Below, one piece after another: positions 1-11,520 of a stretch of 64,000 nucleotides of DNA. Numbering within the stretch: position 1 is the stretch's first letter; the number at the start of each line of letters is the position of its first letter. This stretch comes from Triticum aestivum. Its lineage: Eukaryota; Streptophyta; Magnoliopsida; Poales; Poaceae. The position numbers and the translations under genes were made by a program. The stretch is taken from positions 35,777,054 to 35,841,053 of the forward strand of contig NC_057814.1 in NCBI RefSeq assembly GCF_018294505.1, in the 5' to 3' direction. The notes beneath the pieces were generated by a model. The model was given only the letters and a program-made list of their open reading frames with translations. It had not been told where the DNA came from and did no database searches.

Positions 1-342
1 CGTTAGGCAAGTGCCCTCTTTGCCGTCAGCCAGCCTTTGCCGTCCGCCTTTTTGCCTCTTTGCCGTCTGCTAGCGGACGGCAAAGAGGTGGGCCGTTAAG
101 ATTTTTTCAAACGAGCGGGGGGTGGGGGCCACCACACTCTTTGCCGTCTGCCAGCGGACGGCAAAGATTCTTTGCCGTCTGCTGGCGGACGACAAAGAGG
201 TGGCTGATGGCAAAGAGCTTCTTTGCCGTCAGCCTTTTCTTTGCCGTCCGCTTACGTGTAGCTGATGGCAAAGAGCTTTTTTGCCGTCAGCTAGCAGACG
301 GCAAAGAGCTGGCAGATGGCAAATTAGCTGATTCCAGTAGTG
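1..342. mobile_element. Right end of a CACTA transposon (truncated by window edge)
   Basis: The stretch is packed with direct and inverted copies of the motif TTTGCCGTC/GACGGCAAA, the usual organisation of CACTA subterminal regions where transposase binds. Read on the minus strand from position 342 inward, it begins CACTACTGGAATCAGC, a typical CACTA terminal inverted repeat. The rest of the element lies outside the window, so length and coding content are unknown. It abuts the LTR-like DNA starting at 343, which suggests it inserted into that retroelement or truncated it. Confidence 0.75.
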
Positions 343-1396
343 ATAGGCATTTCTTGAAGTCCATGTGTTGGTTTCAAGGAGTTTATGTGGTGACCAAGGT
401 GTTATTAAGGAATTATCCAAAGATTGGTCATGTGAGAGTTGAGCTTATTGCAAGCATGTCTTGAAGAAGAAGATTGTGTGATCATTCATGTTTACCTTCA
501 AGACATCATCCAAATGAAGAGAGTTGGAAAGAGTCAAGGTTGATCAAGACTAGGTCAAGAGTGAATCAAGTTGATCAACACACAAAGCGCACAAGATGTA
601 CCGAGGGATCAAGCGATCCCATGGTATGGTAAGCATTGTCAATTACACTTTGTGTACTAACCCATGGTCTTCGTGAGAGTTCTTTGTGGGGTTAGGTTGC
701 GGTGTGCAAGTTCAAGTGAAGCGGGCAAGTTCAAGTAAAGCATCGCGAAGAGATAAAATGCTTGAAGCCATTGTGGTGACAATGGACTTGTGAAGATGTG
801 CGGAAGGGTGGCTCACCCATAGTGGAGTATGGGGGAGCAATCAACTAGTCTTCATCGAGCCAACGCAATCAAGAAAGGTGGTCCATCTTGAGGGAGTCAA
901 GATCGTCATCATCTAGCTCGAGTGGACCATGTGCAAGGCAAAGGTTTGCTCTTGATAGGTTTTCTATTTTACCGGTCTCATGATGGTAGTTGGGAGACCG
1001 GGTTATAGGATCGATTGCCGTACTATCAAGGGGGGCTCTCGATGAGTAGCTTGATCGTATTGTTCATAGAGAGCTCAAACCATTGCATCCTTGCACCATC
1101 TTTATTGGTTCTTGTTTGGTTCTTCTCTTTGTGAGTTTTGGAGCTTATGGTCATCTTGATGACAAGCTCGAGTTCATCGAAAACGGAGTTCACTCGCATC
1201 TTCTATGATGTTTTCGATGTTGGAGGTTATGCCGGTTCTTCTTGGTTGGAGGTTTCACTCCTCTATTTGTTGGCATACCTCCCCTTCTTCTTCGCTGTTT
1301 TGATGCTACTCGTCGTCTTGTATCCAACAAGCTTGAGTTTGCTCAATTCGGAGCTCATATGAAGAAGTTTTGGCAGTTCTGTTTTTCTCCCTGCGG

Positions 1397-1771
1397 TAGT
1401 ACCGCGGTTGCAGCGGTAGTACCGCTTGTAGCGTCAAGCGGTAGTACCGCTCCAGTACCGCTAGAGCACCGCCTCGATTTTGGGTCTGCTCTTTTCGTGT
1501 CGGGTTTAGCGGTAGTCGCGCGGGAGTAAGGCACGGTAGTTCCGCCTATAAGCGGTAGTACCGCTCCGGTCGAGCGGTAGTACCGCTACTGCACTACTGC
1601 CATCATACTCTGCTCTGTCCTGCCTCCTTTTGTCCCGTGTTCTGCTCCTCCAGCGGTAGTACCGCTGGGGTGAGCGGTAGTACCGCCCCAAGGTTCTTGT
1701 TTTGTTGCTCCTTTTCACTGCTTCTTCCGCCCGAGCGGTAGTACCGCCCGTGGAGCGATAGTACCGCTCGT
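1397..1771. repeat. Array of 13-bp palindromes GCGGTAGTACCGC
   Basis: About eleven exact or near-exact copies of the perfect palindrome GCGGTAGTACCGC are spread over 375 bp inside the LTR, often preceded by A. Spacing is irregular (about 20 to 80 bp). Some copies carry one or two substitutions, for example near 1510, 1532 and 1756. Confidence 0.85.
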
Positions 1772-1955
1772 GTGCGGGCTGAGCACTTAAAGGTTGGATT
1801 TTCCCCTCCTATAAAAGGGGGTCTTCTTCCCCAATGAACCTTATCTTTTGAGCTCGTGTTCTTCCCCCATTGTTGACCTTCTTCGAGCTTGCTAACTCTC
1901 AATCCCTCCATGGATTCTTGCTAGTTTTTGAGGGAAAAGAGAGAGGAGATCTACA

Positions 1956-2150
1956 GCATAATTGGTTTGATGCCAAAAGTTGGCACGCCAAATTTTGGCA
2001 AGTGCCAAATATTGGCTAGAGATTGGTTGCTCGCCAATTTTCATTGTCAATCTCACAAAAAGTTGCCAAATGTTGGCAACTTCTGATTTTGCCAAATGTT
2101 GGCTTGCCAAATATTGGCAATGCCAAATGTTGGTAGCAAACCAATTATGC
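1956..2150. mobile_element. Small MITE-like element with 14-bp TIRs and TGCCAA/TTGGCA arrays
   Basis: GCATAATTGGTTTG at 1956-1969 is repeated as its exact reverse complement at 2137-2150. Between the two lies a run of short inverted units built from TGCCAAA and TTTGGCA (for example TGCCAAATATTGGCA). The 195-bp unit has no coding potential. No clean TSD was identified; GATCTA/TAGATC flanks it in inverted orientation. A non-autonomous DNA transposon is the best reading, superfamily unassigned. Confidence 0.5.
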
Positions 2151-3217
2151 TCCTAGATCCACATTTCCACCAATCACTTTCTCCTCTATGTGAGGGGAAC
2201 CCCTTGGATCTAGATCTTGGAGTTCTTGGTGTTCTCCTTCTTGTTCTTCCTCTCATTTTCCTCCCTATCATTAGTTGCTTCGGTGGGATTTGAGAGAGAA
2301 GGACTTGGGCACTCCGTGTGGCCTTGCCATTGCATTTGGTGCATCGGTTTGAGTTCTCCACGGTGATACGTGGAAGTTACAAGTTGAGAAGCTTATTACT
2401 CTTGGGTGCTTGGTACCCTTGAGCTTGTTCCTCTTGGGTGCTTGGGCGCCCTAGACGGTTGGTGGTGTTCGGAGCTCAATCATTGTGGTGCAAAGCTCTG
2501 GGCAAGCGTCGGGGTCTCCAATTAGGTTGTGGAGATCGCCCCGAGCAATTTGACGGGTACCGGTGACCGCCCCCAAGGGTTGCCAAAGTGTACAGGTTTG
2601 GTGACCGACCCCAAGGGTTGACATTTGTACGGGTTCGGTGACCGCCCTCAAGGGTCCCTTAGTGGAATCACGACATATTGCATTGTGCGAGGGCGTGAGG
2701 AGATTACGGTGGCCGTAGTAGCTTCTTGGGGAGCATTGTGCCTCCACACCGCTCCAAACGGAGATTAGCATCCGCAAGGGTGTGAACTTCGGGATACATC
2801 GTCGTCTCCGCGTGCCTCGGTTATCTCTTACCCGAGCTCTTTACTTATGCACTTTACTTTGTGTTAGCCATATTGTTTCTCGTCATATATCTTGCTATCA
2901 CCTAGTAGTTTGTCTTGCTTAGCATAAGTTGTTGGTGCACATAGGTGAGCCTAGTTGTTGTAGGTTTTGTGCTTGACAAATTAACCGCTAGGTTTATTCC
3001 GCATTTGTTCAAGCCTAAACCGTAATTATTTTAAAGCGCCTATTCACCCCCCTCTAGGCGACATCCTCGATCTTTCACCTGCAAAAGGATAACCTCCATA
3101 AGTTGTGATTCTCGCGCATTGCAAAATTTCAAAAGAAAGGTATGCTAGGGTCTTCAACTAAAAATCACCCATGCCCTATGTGTTGGTGGAAAAATCACGG
3201 AAGAAGGTTAGGCTTGG

Positions 3218-3611
3218 TGTTGGGGATCGTAGCAGAAATTTAAAATTTTCTACGCATAACCAAGATCAATCTATGGAGTAATCTAGCACCGAGGGGAAGG
3301 GGAGTGCATCTACATACCATTGTAGATCGCTAAGCGGAAGCGTTGCAAGAACGCGGATGAAGGAGTTGTACTCGTAGTGATTCAGATCGCGGTTGATTCC
3401 GATCTAAGCGCCGAACCACGGCGCCTCCGCGTTCAACACTCGTGCAGCACGGTGACGTCTCCCACGCCTTGATCCAGCAAGCGGAGAAGGAGAAGTTGGG
3501 GAAGACTCCGTCCAGCAGCTGCACGACGGCGTGGTGGTGGTGGAGGAGCGCGGAACTCCAGCAGGGCTTCGCCAAGCACTATGAGAGACGAGGAGGGAGA
3601 GAGGTATGGCT
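3218..3611 (-). repeat. Element D 3' LTR fragment
   Basis: About 390 bp match the low-coordinate end of the D 5' LTR (32046-32439) with scattered substitutions. The match stops abruptly at GGTATGGCT, where element C LTR sequence begins. This marks a deletion breakpoint sharing about one base with the partner. Confidence 0.85.
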
Positions 3612-3728
3612 TGGTTATTATTATATTTCCTTGTTCATGATAATCGTTTATTATCCATGCTAAAATTGTATTGATAGGAAACTCAGATACATGTGTGGAT
3701 ACATAGACAACACCATGTCCCTAGTAAG
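3611..3728 (+). repeat. Element C 5' LTR, first piece
   Basis: Matches 28843-28961 of the C 3' LTR. It is interrupted after GTAAG by element B, and the LTR resumes at 22048. Confidence 0.85.
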
Positions 3729-4187
3729 TGTTGGGGAACGTAGTAATTTCAAAAAATTTCTACGCACACGCAAGATCATGGTGATGCATAGCAACGAGAG
3801 GGGAGAGTGTTGTCCACGTACCCTCGTAGACCGAAAGCGGAAGCGTTAACACAACGCGGTTGATGTAGTCGTACGTCTTCACGATCCGACCGATCAAGTA
3901 CCGAACGCACGGCACCTCCGAGTTCAGCACACGTTCAGCTCGATGATGTCCCTCGAACTCCGATCCAGCCGAGTGTTGAGGGAGAGTTTCGTCAGCACGA
4001 CGGCGTGGTGACGATGATGATGTTCTACCAACGCAGGGCTTCGCCTAAGCACCGCTACGATATTATCGAGGTGTAATATGGTGGAGCGGGGGAGGGGGGG
4101 GGCACCGCACACGGCTAAAAGATCGTTGATCAATTGTGTGTAGAGAGGTGCCCCCCTGCCCCCGTATATAAGGTGCAAGGGGGAGGC
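3729..4187 (-). repeat. Element B 3' LTR, first piece
   Basis: Matches 20161-20610 of the B 5' LTR and ends with GAGGC, the target duplicated by element A. The LTR resumes at 13623. Confidence 0.88.
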
Positions 4188-6196
4188 TGTTGGGAATCGT
4201 AGCATAATTTTAAAATTTTCCTACGCCCACCAAGATGCATCTATGGAGTGTACTAGCAACGAGGGGAAAGGAGTGCATCTACATACCCTTGTAGATCGCG
4301 AGCGGAAGCGTTCCAATGAACGTGGATGACGGAGTCCTACTCGCCGTGATCCAAATCACCGATGACCGAGTGCCGAACGGACGGCACCTCCACGTTCAAC
4401 ACACGTACGGTGCAGCGACGTCTCCTCCTTCTTGATCCAGCAAGGGGGAAGGAGAGGTTGATGGAGATCCAACAGCACGACGGCGTGGTGGTGGATGTAG
4501 CGGGTCTCCGGCAGGGCTTCGCCGAGCTTCTGCGAGAGAGAGAGAGGTGTTGCAGGGGAGGAGGGAGGCGCCCAAGGCTGTAGGTTGCTGCCCTCCCCCC
4601 CTTTATATAGGCCCCNNNNNNNNNNNNNNNNNNNNNNNNNNNNNNNNNNNNNNNNNNNNNNNNNNNNNNNNNNNNNNNNNNNNNNNNNNNNNNNNNNNNN
4701 NNNNNNNNNNNNNNNNNNNNNNNNNNNNNNNNNNNNNNNNNNNNNNNNNNNNNNNNNNNNNNNNNNNNNNNNNNNNNNGGTGGATGTAGCGGGTCTCCGG
4801 CAGGGCTTCGCCGAGCTTCTGCGAGAGAGAGAGAGGTGTTGCAGGGGAGGAGGGAGGCGCCCAAGGCTGTAGGTTGCTGCCCTCCCTCCCCCCTTTATAT
4901 AGGCCCCCTGGGAGGGGGGGGGGGCGCCGGCCAGATCCCATCTAGGGTGGGGGGGCGGCGGCCAAAGGGGGAAAGGGGGTGCCTTGCCCCCCAAGGCAAG
5001 GGGAAAGCCCCCCTAGGGTTCCCAACCCTAGGCGCATGTGGGGAGGCCCATGGGGGGGCGCCCAGCCCACTAGGGGCTGGTTCCCTTCCACTTTCAGCCC
5101 ATGGGGCCCTCCGGGATAGGTGGCCCCACCCGGTGGACCCCCGGGACCCTTCCGGTGGTCCCGGTACAATACCGGTAACCCCCGAAACTTTCCCGGTGGC
5201 TGAAACTGGTTTTCCTATATATAATTCTTCACCTCCGGACCATTCCGGAACCTCTCGTGACGTCCGGGATCTTATCCGGGACTCCGAACAACTTTCAGAT
5301 TTCCGCATACACATATCTCTACAACCCTAGCGTCACCGAACCTTAAGTGTGTAGACCCTACGGGTTCGGGAGACATGTAGACATGACCGAGATGCCTCTC
5401 CGGTCAATAACCAACAGCGGGATCTGGATACCCATGTTGGCTCCCACATGTTCCACGATGATCTCATCGGATGAACCACGGTGCCGAGGATTCAATCAAT
5501 CCCGTATGCAATTCCCTTTGTCAATCGGTATGTTACTTGCCCGAGATTCGATCGTCGGTATCCCAATACCTTGTTCAATCTCGTTACCGGCAAGTCTCTT
5601 TACTCGTACCGCAATGCATGATCCCGTGACTAACGCCTTAGTCACATTGAGCTCATTATGATGATGCATTACCGAGTGGGCCCAGAGATACCTCTCCGTC
5701 ACACGGAGTGACAAATCCCAGTCTCGATCCGTGCCAACCCAACAGACACTTTCGGAGATACCCGTAGTTCACCTTTATAGTCACCCAGTTACGTTGTGAC
5801 GTTTGGCACACCCAAAGCACTCCTACGGTATCCGGGAGTTGCACGATCTCATGGTCTAAGGAAAAGATACTTGACATTGGAAAAGCTCTAGCAAACGAAA
5901 CTACACGATCTTTTATGCTATGCTTAGGATTGGGTCTTGTCCATCACATCATTCTCCTAATGATGTGATCCCGTTATCAATGACATCCAATGTCCATAGT
6001 CAGGAAACCATGACTATCTGTTGATCAACGAGCTAGTCAACTAGAGGCTTACTAGGGACACGTTGTGGTCTATGCATTCAGACATGTATTACAATTTCCG
6101 GACAATACAATTATAGCATGAATAATACACGATTATCATGAACAAAGAAATATAGTAATAACCATTTATTATTGTCTCTAGGGCATATTTCCAACA
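4188..6196 (-). repeat. Element A 3' LTR (contains assembly gap)
   Basis: Runs from TGTTGGGAATCG to CATATTTCCAACA in plus-strand reading. N occupies 4616-4778, and about 125 bp before the gap (from about 4488) is repeated after it (from 4779), which the 5' LTR copy does not show. Confidence 0.9.
4616..4778. other. Assembly gap (163 N)
   Basis: A run of N in the GC-rich part of the element A 3' LTR. The sequence on each side is duplicated, suggesting two overlapping contig ends that were not merged. Confidence 0.97.
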
Positions 6197-6283
6197 GTCT
6201 CCCACTTGCACTAGAGTCAATAATCTAGTTACATTGTGATGAATCGAACACCCATTGCGTCCTGGTGTTGATCATGTTTTGCC

Positions 6284-9200
6284 CTAGGGAGGGGGTTTAG
6301 TCAACGGATCTGCTACATTCAGGTCCGTATGTACTTTACAAATATCTATGTCTCCATTTTGAACACTTTCACGAATGGAGTTGAAGCGACGCTTGATATG
6401 CCTGGTATTCCTGTGAAACCTGGGCTCCTTCGCAAGGGAAATAGCTCCAGTGTTGTCACAGAAGAGAGTCATTGGGCCCGACGCATTGGGAATCACCCCT
6501 AGGTCGGTAATGAACTCCTTCATCCAGACTGCTTCCTGTGCTGCCTCCGATTCTGCCATGTACTCCGCTTCACATGTAGATCCCGCCACGACGCTTTGCT
6601 TGCAACTGCACCAGCTTACTGCTCCTCCATTCAAAATATACATGTATCTGGTCTGTGACTTCGAGTCATCCAGATCTGTGTCGAAGCTAGCGTCGACGTA
6701 ACCCTTTACGATGAGCTCTTCGTCACCTCCATAAACGAGAAACATATCCTTAGTCCTCTTCAGGTACTTCAGGATATTCTTGACCGCTGTCCAGTGTTCC
6801 ATGCCGGGATTACTTTGGTACCTTCCTACCAAACTTACGGCAAGGTTTACATCAGGTCTGGTACACAGCATGGCATACATAATAGACCCTATGGCCGAGG
6901 CATAGGGGATGCCACTCATCTTTTCTATATCTTCTGCCGTGGTCGGACATTGAGCCATGCTCAATTGCACACCTTGCAATACAGGCAAGAACCCCTTCTT
7001 GGACTGATCCATACTGAACTTCTTCAATATCTTGTCAAGGTATGTACTTTGTGAAAGACCAATGAGGCGTCTTGATCTATCTCTATAGATCTTGAAGCCT
7101 AGTATATAAGCAGCTTCTCCAAGGTCCTTCATTGAAAAACACTTATTCAAATAGGCCTTTATACTTTCCAAGAATTCTATATCATTTCCCATCAATAGTA
7201 TGTCATCCACATATAATATGAGAAATGCTACAGAGCTCCCACTCACTTTCTTGTAAACACAGGCTTCTCCATAAGTCTGTGTAAACCCAAACGCTTTGAT
7301 CATCTCATCAAAGCGAATGTTCCAACTCCGAGATGCTTGCACCAGCCCATAGATTGAGCGCTGGAGCTTGCATACTTTGTTAGCATTCTTAGGATCGACA
7401 AAACCTTCCGGCTGCATCATATACAACTCTTCCTTAAGGAAGCCGTTAAGGAAGCCGTTAAGGAATGCCGTTTTGACGTCCATCTGCCATATCTCATAAT
7501 CATAGTATGCGGAAATTGCTAACATGATTCAGACGGACTTCAGCTTCGCTACGGGTGAGAAAGTCTCATCGTAGTCAACCCCTTGAACTTGTCGATAACC
7601 CTTAGCGACAAGTCGAGCTTTGTAGATGGTCACATTACCATCCGCGTCCGTCTTCTTCTTAAAGATCCATTTGTTTTCTATGGCTCGCCGCTCATTGGGC
7701 AAGTCAGTCAAAGTCCATACTTTGTTTTCATACATGGATTCTATCTCGGATTTCATGGCTTCTAGCCATTTGTCGGAATCCGGGCCCGCCATCGCTTCTT
7801 CATAGTTCGAAGGTTCACCATTGTCTAACAACATGATTTCCAGGACAGGGTTGCCGTACCACTCTGGTGCGGAACGTGTCCTTGTGGACCTACGAAGTTC
7901 AGTAACTTGATCCGAAGCTTCATGATCATCATCATTAACTTCCTCCCCAGTCGGTGTAGACACCACAGGAACATTTTCCCGCGCTGCGCTACTTTCCGGT
8001 TCGGAAGGGGTGACTATCACCTCATCAAGTTCCACTTTCCTCCCACTCAATTCTTTCGAGAGAAACTCCTTCTCCAGAAAGGACCCGTTCTTGGCAACGA
8101 AGATCTTGCCTTCGGATCTGAGGTAGAAGGTATACCCAATTGTTTCCTTAGGGTATCCTATGAAGACGCATTTTTCCGACTTGGGTTCGAGCTTTTCATG
8201 TTGAAGTTTCTTGACATAAGCATCGCATCCCCAAACTTTTAGAAACGACAGCTTAGGTTTCTTCCCAAACCATAATTCATACGGTGTCGTCTCAACGGAT
8301 TTAGACGGAGCCCTATTTAAAGTGAATGCGGCAGTCTCTAAAGCATACCCCCAAAATGAGAGCGGTAAATCGGTAAGAGACATCATAGATCGCACCATAT
8401 CCAATAGAGTGCGATTACGACGTTCGGACACACCATTTCTCTGAGGTGTTCCAGGCGGCGTGAGTTGTGAAACTATTCCACATTTCCTTAAGTGTGTACC
8501 AAATTCGTGACTTAAATATTCTCCACCACGATCTGATCGTAAGAATTTTATTTTCCTGTCACGTTGATTCTCAACTTCACTCTGAAATTCCTTGAACTTT
8601 TCAAAGGTTTCAGACTTGTGTTTCATTAGGTAGACATACCCATATCTACTTAAATCATCAGTGAGAGTGAGAACATAACGATATCCTCCGCGAGCCTCAA
8701 CACTCATTGGACCACACACATCGGTATGTATGATTTCCAATAAGTTGGTTGCTCGCTCCATTGTTCCGGAGAACGGAGTCTTGGTCATCTTACCCATGAG
8801 GCATGGTTCGCACGTGTCAAATGATTCGTAATCAAGAGACTCCAAAAGTCCATCTGCATGGAGCTTCTTCATGCGCTTGACACCAATGTGACCAAGGCGG
8901 CAGTGCCACAAGTATGTGGGACTATCGTTATCAACTTTACATCTTTTGGTATTCACACTATGAACATGTGTAACATCACGTTCGAGATTCATCAAAAATA
9001 AACCATTGACGAGCGGGGCAAGACCATAAAACATATCTCTCAAATAAATAGAACAACCATTATTCTCGGATTTAAATGAGTAGCCATCTCGAATTAAACG
9101 AGATCCAGATACAATGTTCATGCTCAAAGCTGGCACTAAATAACAATTATTGAGGTTTAAAACTAATCCCGAGGGTAGATGCAGAGGTAGCGTGCCGACG

Positions 9201-10222
9201 GCGATCACATCGACCTTGGAACCATTCCCGACGCGCATCGTCACCTCGTCCTTCGTCAGTCTCCGTTTATTCCGTAGTTCCTGTTTTGAGTTACAAATAT
9301 GAGCAACCGCACCGGTATCAAATACCCAGGAGCTACTACGAGTACTGGTAAGGTACACATCAATTACATGTATATCACATATACCTTTGGTGTTGCCGGC
9401 CTTCTTCTTGTCCGCTAAGTATTTGGGGCAGTTCCGCTTCCAGTGACCACTTCCCTTGCAATAAAAGCACTCAGTCTCGGGTTTGGGTCCATTCTTTGGC
9501 TTCTTCCCAGTAACTGGTTTACCGGGCGCGGCAACTCCCTTGCCGTCCTTCTTGAAGTTCTTCTTACCCTTGCCCTTCTTGAACTTAGTGGTTTTGTTCA
9601 CCATCAACACTTGATGTTCTTTTCTGATCTCCCCTTCCGCTGATTTCAGCATTGAATATACCTCAGGAATGGTCTTTTCCATCCCCTGCATATTGTAGTT
9701 CATCACAAAGCTCTTGTAGCTTGGTGGAAGCGACTGGAGGATTCTGTCAATGACCGCGTCATCCGGGAGATTAACTCCCAGCTGAGACAAGCGGTTATGC
9801 AACCCAGACATTCTGAGTATGTGCTCACTAACAGAACTATTCTCCTCCATTTTACAGCTGAAGAACTTGTCGGAGACATCATATCTCTCGACCCGGGCAT
9901 GAGCTTGGAAAACCAATTTCAGCTCCTCAAACATCTCATATGCTCCATGTTTCTCAAAACTCTTTTGGAGACCCGGTTCTAGGCTGTAAAGCATGCCGCA
10001 CTGAACGAGGGAGTAATCATCAGCACGCTGCTGCCAAGCGTTCATAACGTCTTGGTTCTGTGGGATTGGTGCATCACCTAGCGGTGCTTCTAAGACATAA
10101 TCTTTCTTGGCTACTATGAGGATGAGCCTAAGGTTCCGGACCCAGTCCGTATAGTTGCTGCCATCATCTTTCAGCTTGGTTTTCTCTAGGAACGCGTTGA
10201 AATTGAGGACAACGTTGGCCAT
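6284..10222 (-). pseudogene. Element A gag-pol polyprotein, one in-frame stop
   Basis: This is the Ty1-copia polyprotein that packages, matures, integrates and copies the element. From Met at 10222: gag (UBN2-type, residues 1 to about 215); basic linker; CCHC zinc knuckle C252-C265; aspartic protease DTG at 302-304; the integrase zinc region with H...H...CEPC and then the D-D-E core (TDVCGP, TDDLSRYG, NGVSERRNR); and reverse transcriptase (start of palm WIFKKK). The frame stops at TGA 7529-7531 just after AKLKSV, where element B keeps CGA (Arg). It then continues in the same frame with the YVDD catalytic box and RNase H to 6284. A 12-bp in-frame duplication adds NGFL in the RT. Apart from the stop, no frameshift is visible over 1311 codons. 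Confidence 0.93.
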
Positions 10223-11520
10223 TTGATCTACAAGACATAGTGTAAAGATTTTAGACTAAGTTCACGATAATTGAGTTCATCTAATCAAATTATTTAATGA
10301 ACTCCCACTCAGATAGACATCCTCTCGTCATCTAAGTGAAACATGATCCGAGTTTAACTAGGCCGTGTCTGATCATCACGTGAGACGGACTAGTCAAGAT
10401 CGGTGAACATCTCCATGTTGATCGTATCTTCTATACGACTCATGCTCGACCTTTCGGTCCTCCGTGTTCCGAGGCCATGTCTGTACATGCTAGGCTCGTC
10501 AAGTCAACCTAAGTGTATTGCGTGTGTTCCGAGGCCATGTCTGTACATGCTAGGCTCGTCAACACCCGTTGTATTCGAACGTTAGAATCTATCACACCCG
10601 ATCATCACGTGGTGCTTCGAAACAACGAACCTTCGCAACGGTGCACAGTTAGGGTGAACACTTTCTTGAAATTATTATAAGGGATCATCTTACTTACTAC
10701 CGTCGTTCTAAGCAAATAAGATGCAAAAACATGATAAACATCACATGCAATCAAATAGTGACATGATATGGCCAATATCATTATGCTCCTTTGATCTCCA
10801 TCTTCGGGGCACCATGATCACCTTCGTCACCGGCATGACACCATGATCTCCATCATCATGATCTCCATCATTGTGTCTTCATGAAGTCCTCACGCCAACG
10901 ATTACTTCTACTTCTATGGCTAACGCGTTTAGCAACAAAGTAAAGTTATTTACATGGCGTTATTCAATGACTCGCAGGTCATGCAAAATAATAAAGACAA
11001 CTCCTATGGCTCCTGCCGGTTGTCATACTCATCGACATGCAAGTCGTGATTCCTATTACAAGAATATGATCAATCTCATACATCACATATATCATTCATC
11101 ACATCTTCTGGTCATATCACATCACATAGCACCTGCTGCAAAAAACAAGTTAGACGTCCTCTAATTGTTGTTGCAAGTTTTTACGTGGTTTGTAGGTTTC
11201 TAGCAAGAACGTTTTCTTACCTACGTATGACCACAACGTGATTTGCCAATTTCTATTTACCCTTCGTAAGGACCCTTTTCATCGAATCCGTTCCGACTAA
11301 AGTAGGAGAGACAGACACCCGCTAGCCACCTTATGCAACTAGTGCAAGTCAGTCGGTGGAACCTGTCTCACGTAAGCGTACGTGTAAGGTCGGTCCGGGC
11401 CGCTTCATCCTACAATGCCGCCGAAACAAGAAACGACTAGTAGCGGCAACAAGAATTGGCAAACTCAACGCCCACAACTGCTTTGTGTTCTACTCGTGCA
11501 TAGTAACTACGCATAGGCCT
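10223..11520 (-). other. Element A untranslated leader
   Basis: About 1.3 kb between the gag start and the primer-binding site has no coding frame and matches the leaders of B, C and D. Packaging and dimerisation signals would be expected here by analogy with other LTR elements, but I cannot point to one beyond the duplicated 39-bp unit. Confidence 0.7.
10464..10562 (-). repeat. Tandem duplication in element A leader
   Basis: A 39-bp unit (starts GTGTTCCGAGGCC in plus-strand reading) occurs at 10464-10502 and 10524-10562, a 60-bp period. It lies in the untranslated leader between primer-binding site and gag. Elements C (about 24634-24735) and D (about 30988-31086) have the same duplication. 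Element B has a single copy near 19170. Confidence 0.85.

Larger units (their letters stand above)
343..3077 (+). repeat. Degenerate gypsy-type LTR (solo LTR or remnant)
   Basis: This 2.7 kb stretch has no convincing coding frame. It ends with a C-rich 'cctattcacccccctctaggcgac' type block and GATCTTTCA, which I recognise as the 3' end of large wheat gypsy LTRs just before the primer-binding site. No internal domain follows; the next 140 bases look like low-copy host DNA. A solo or truncated LTR is therefore likely. It contains a palindrome array (1397-1771) and a small inverted-repeat insertion (1956-2150). The left boundary is set by the CACTA end and the true LTR start was not found. The family assignment is from memory of such LTR ends. 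Confidence 0.55.

Noticed and set aside
4895..5330. Long open frames on both strands in the LTRs (also 12.4-12.7, 22.7-23.4 and 29.7-30.4 kb)
   Set aside because: They lie in GC-rich, Pro/Gly-rich LTR promoter DNA, are open on both strands, and recur only because the LTRs recur. No protein family fits.
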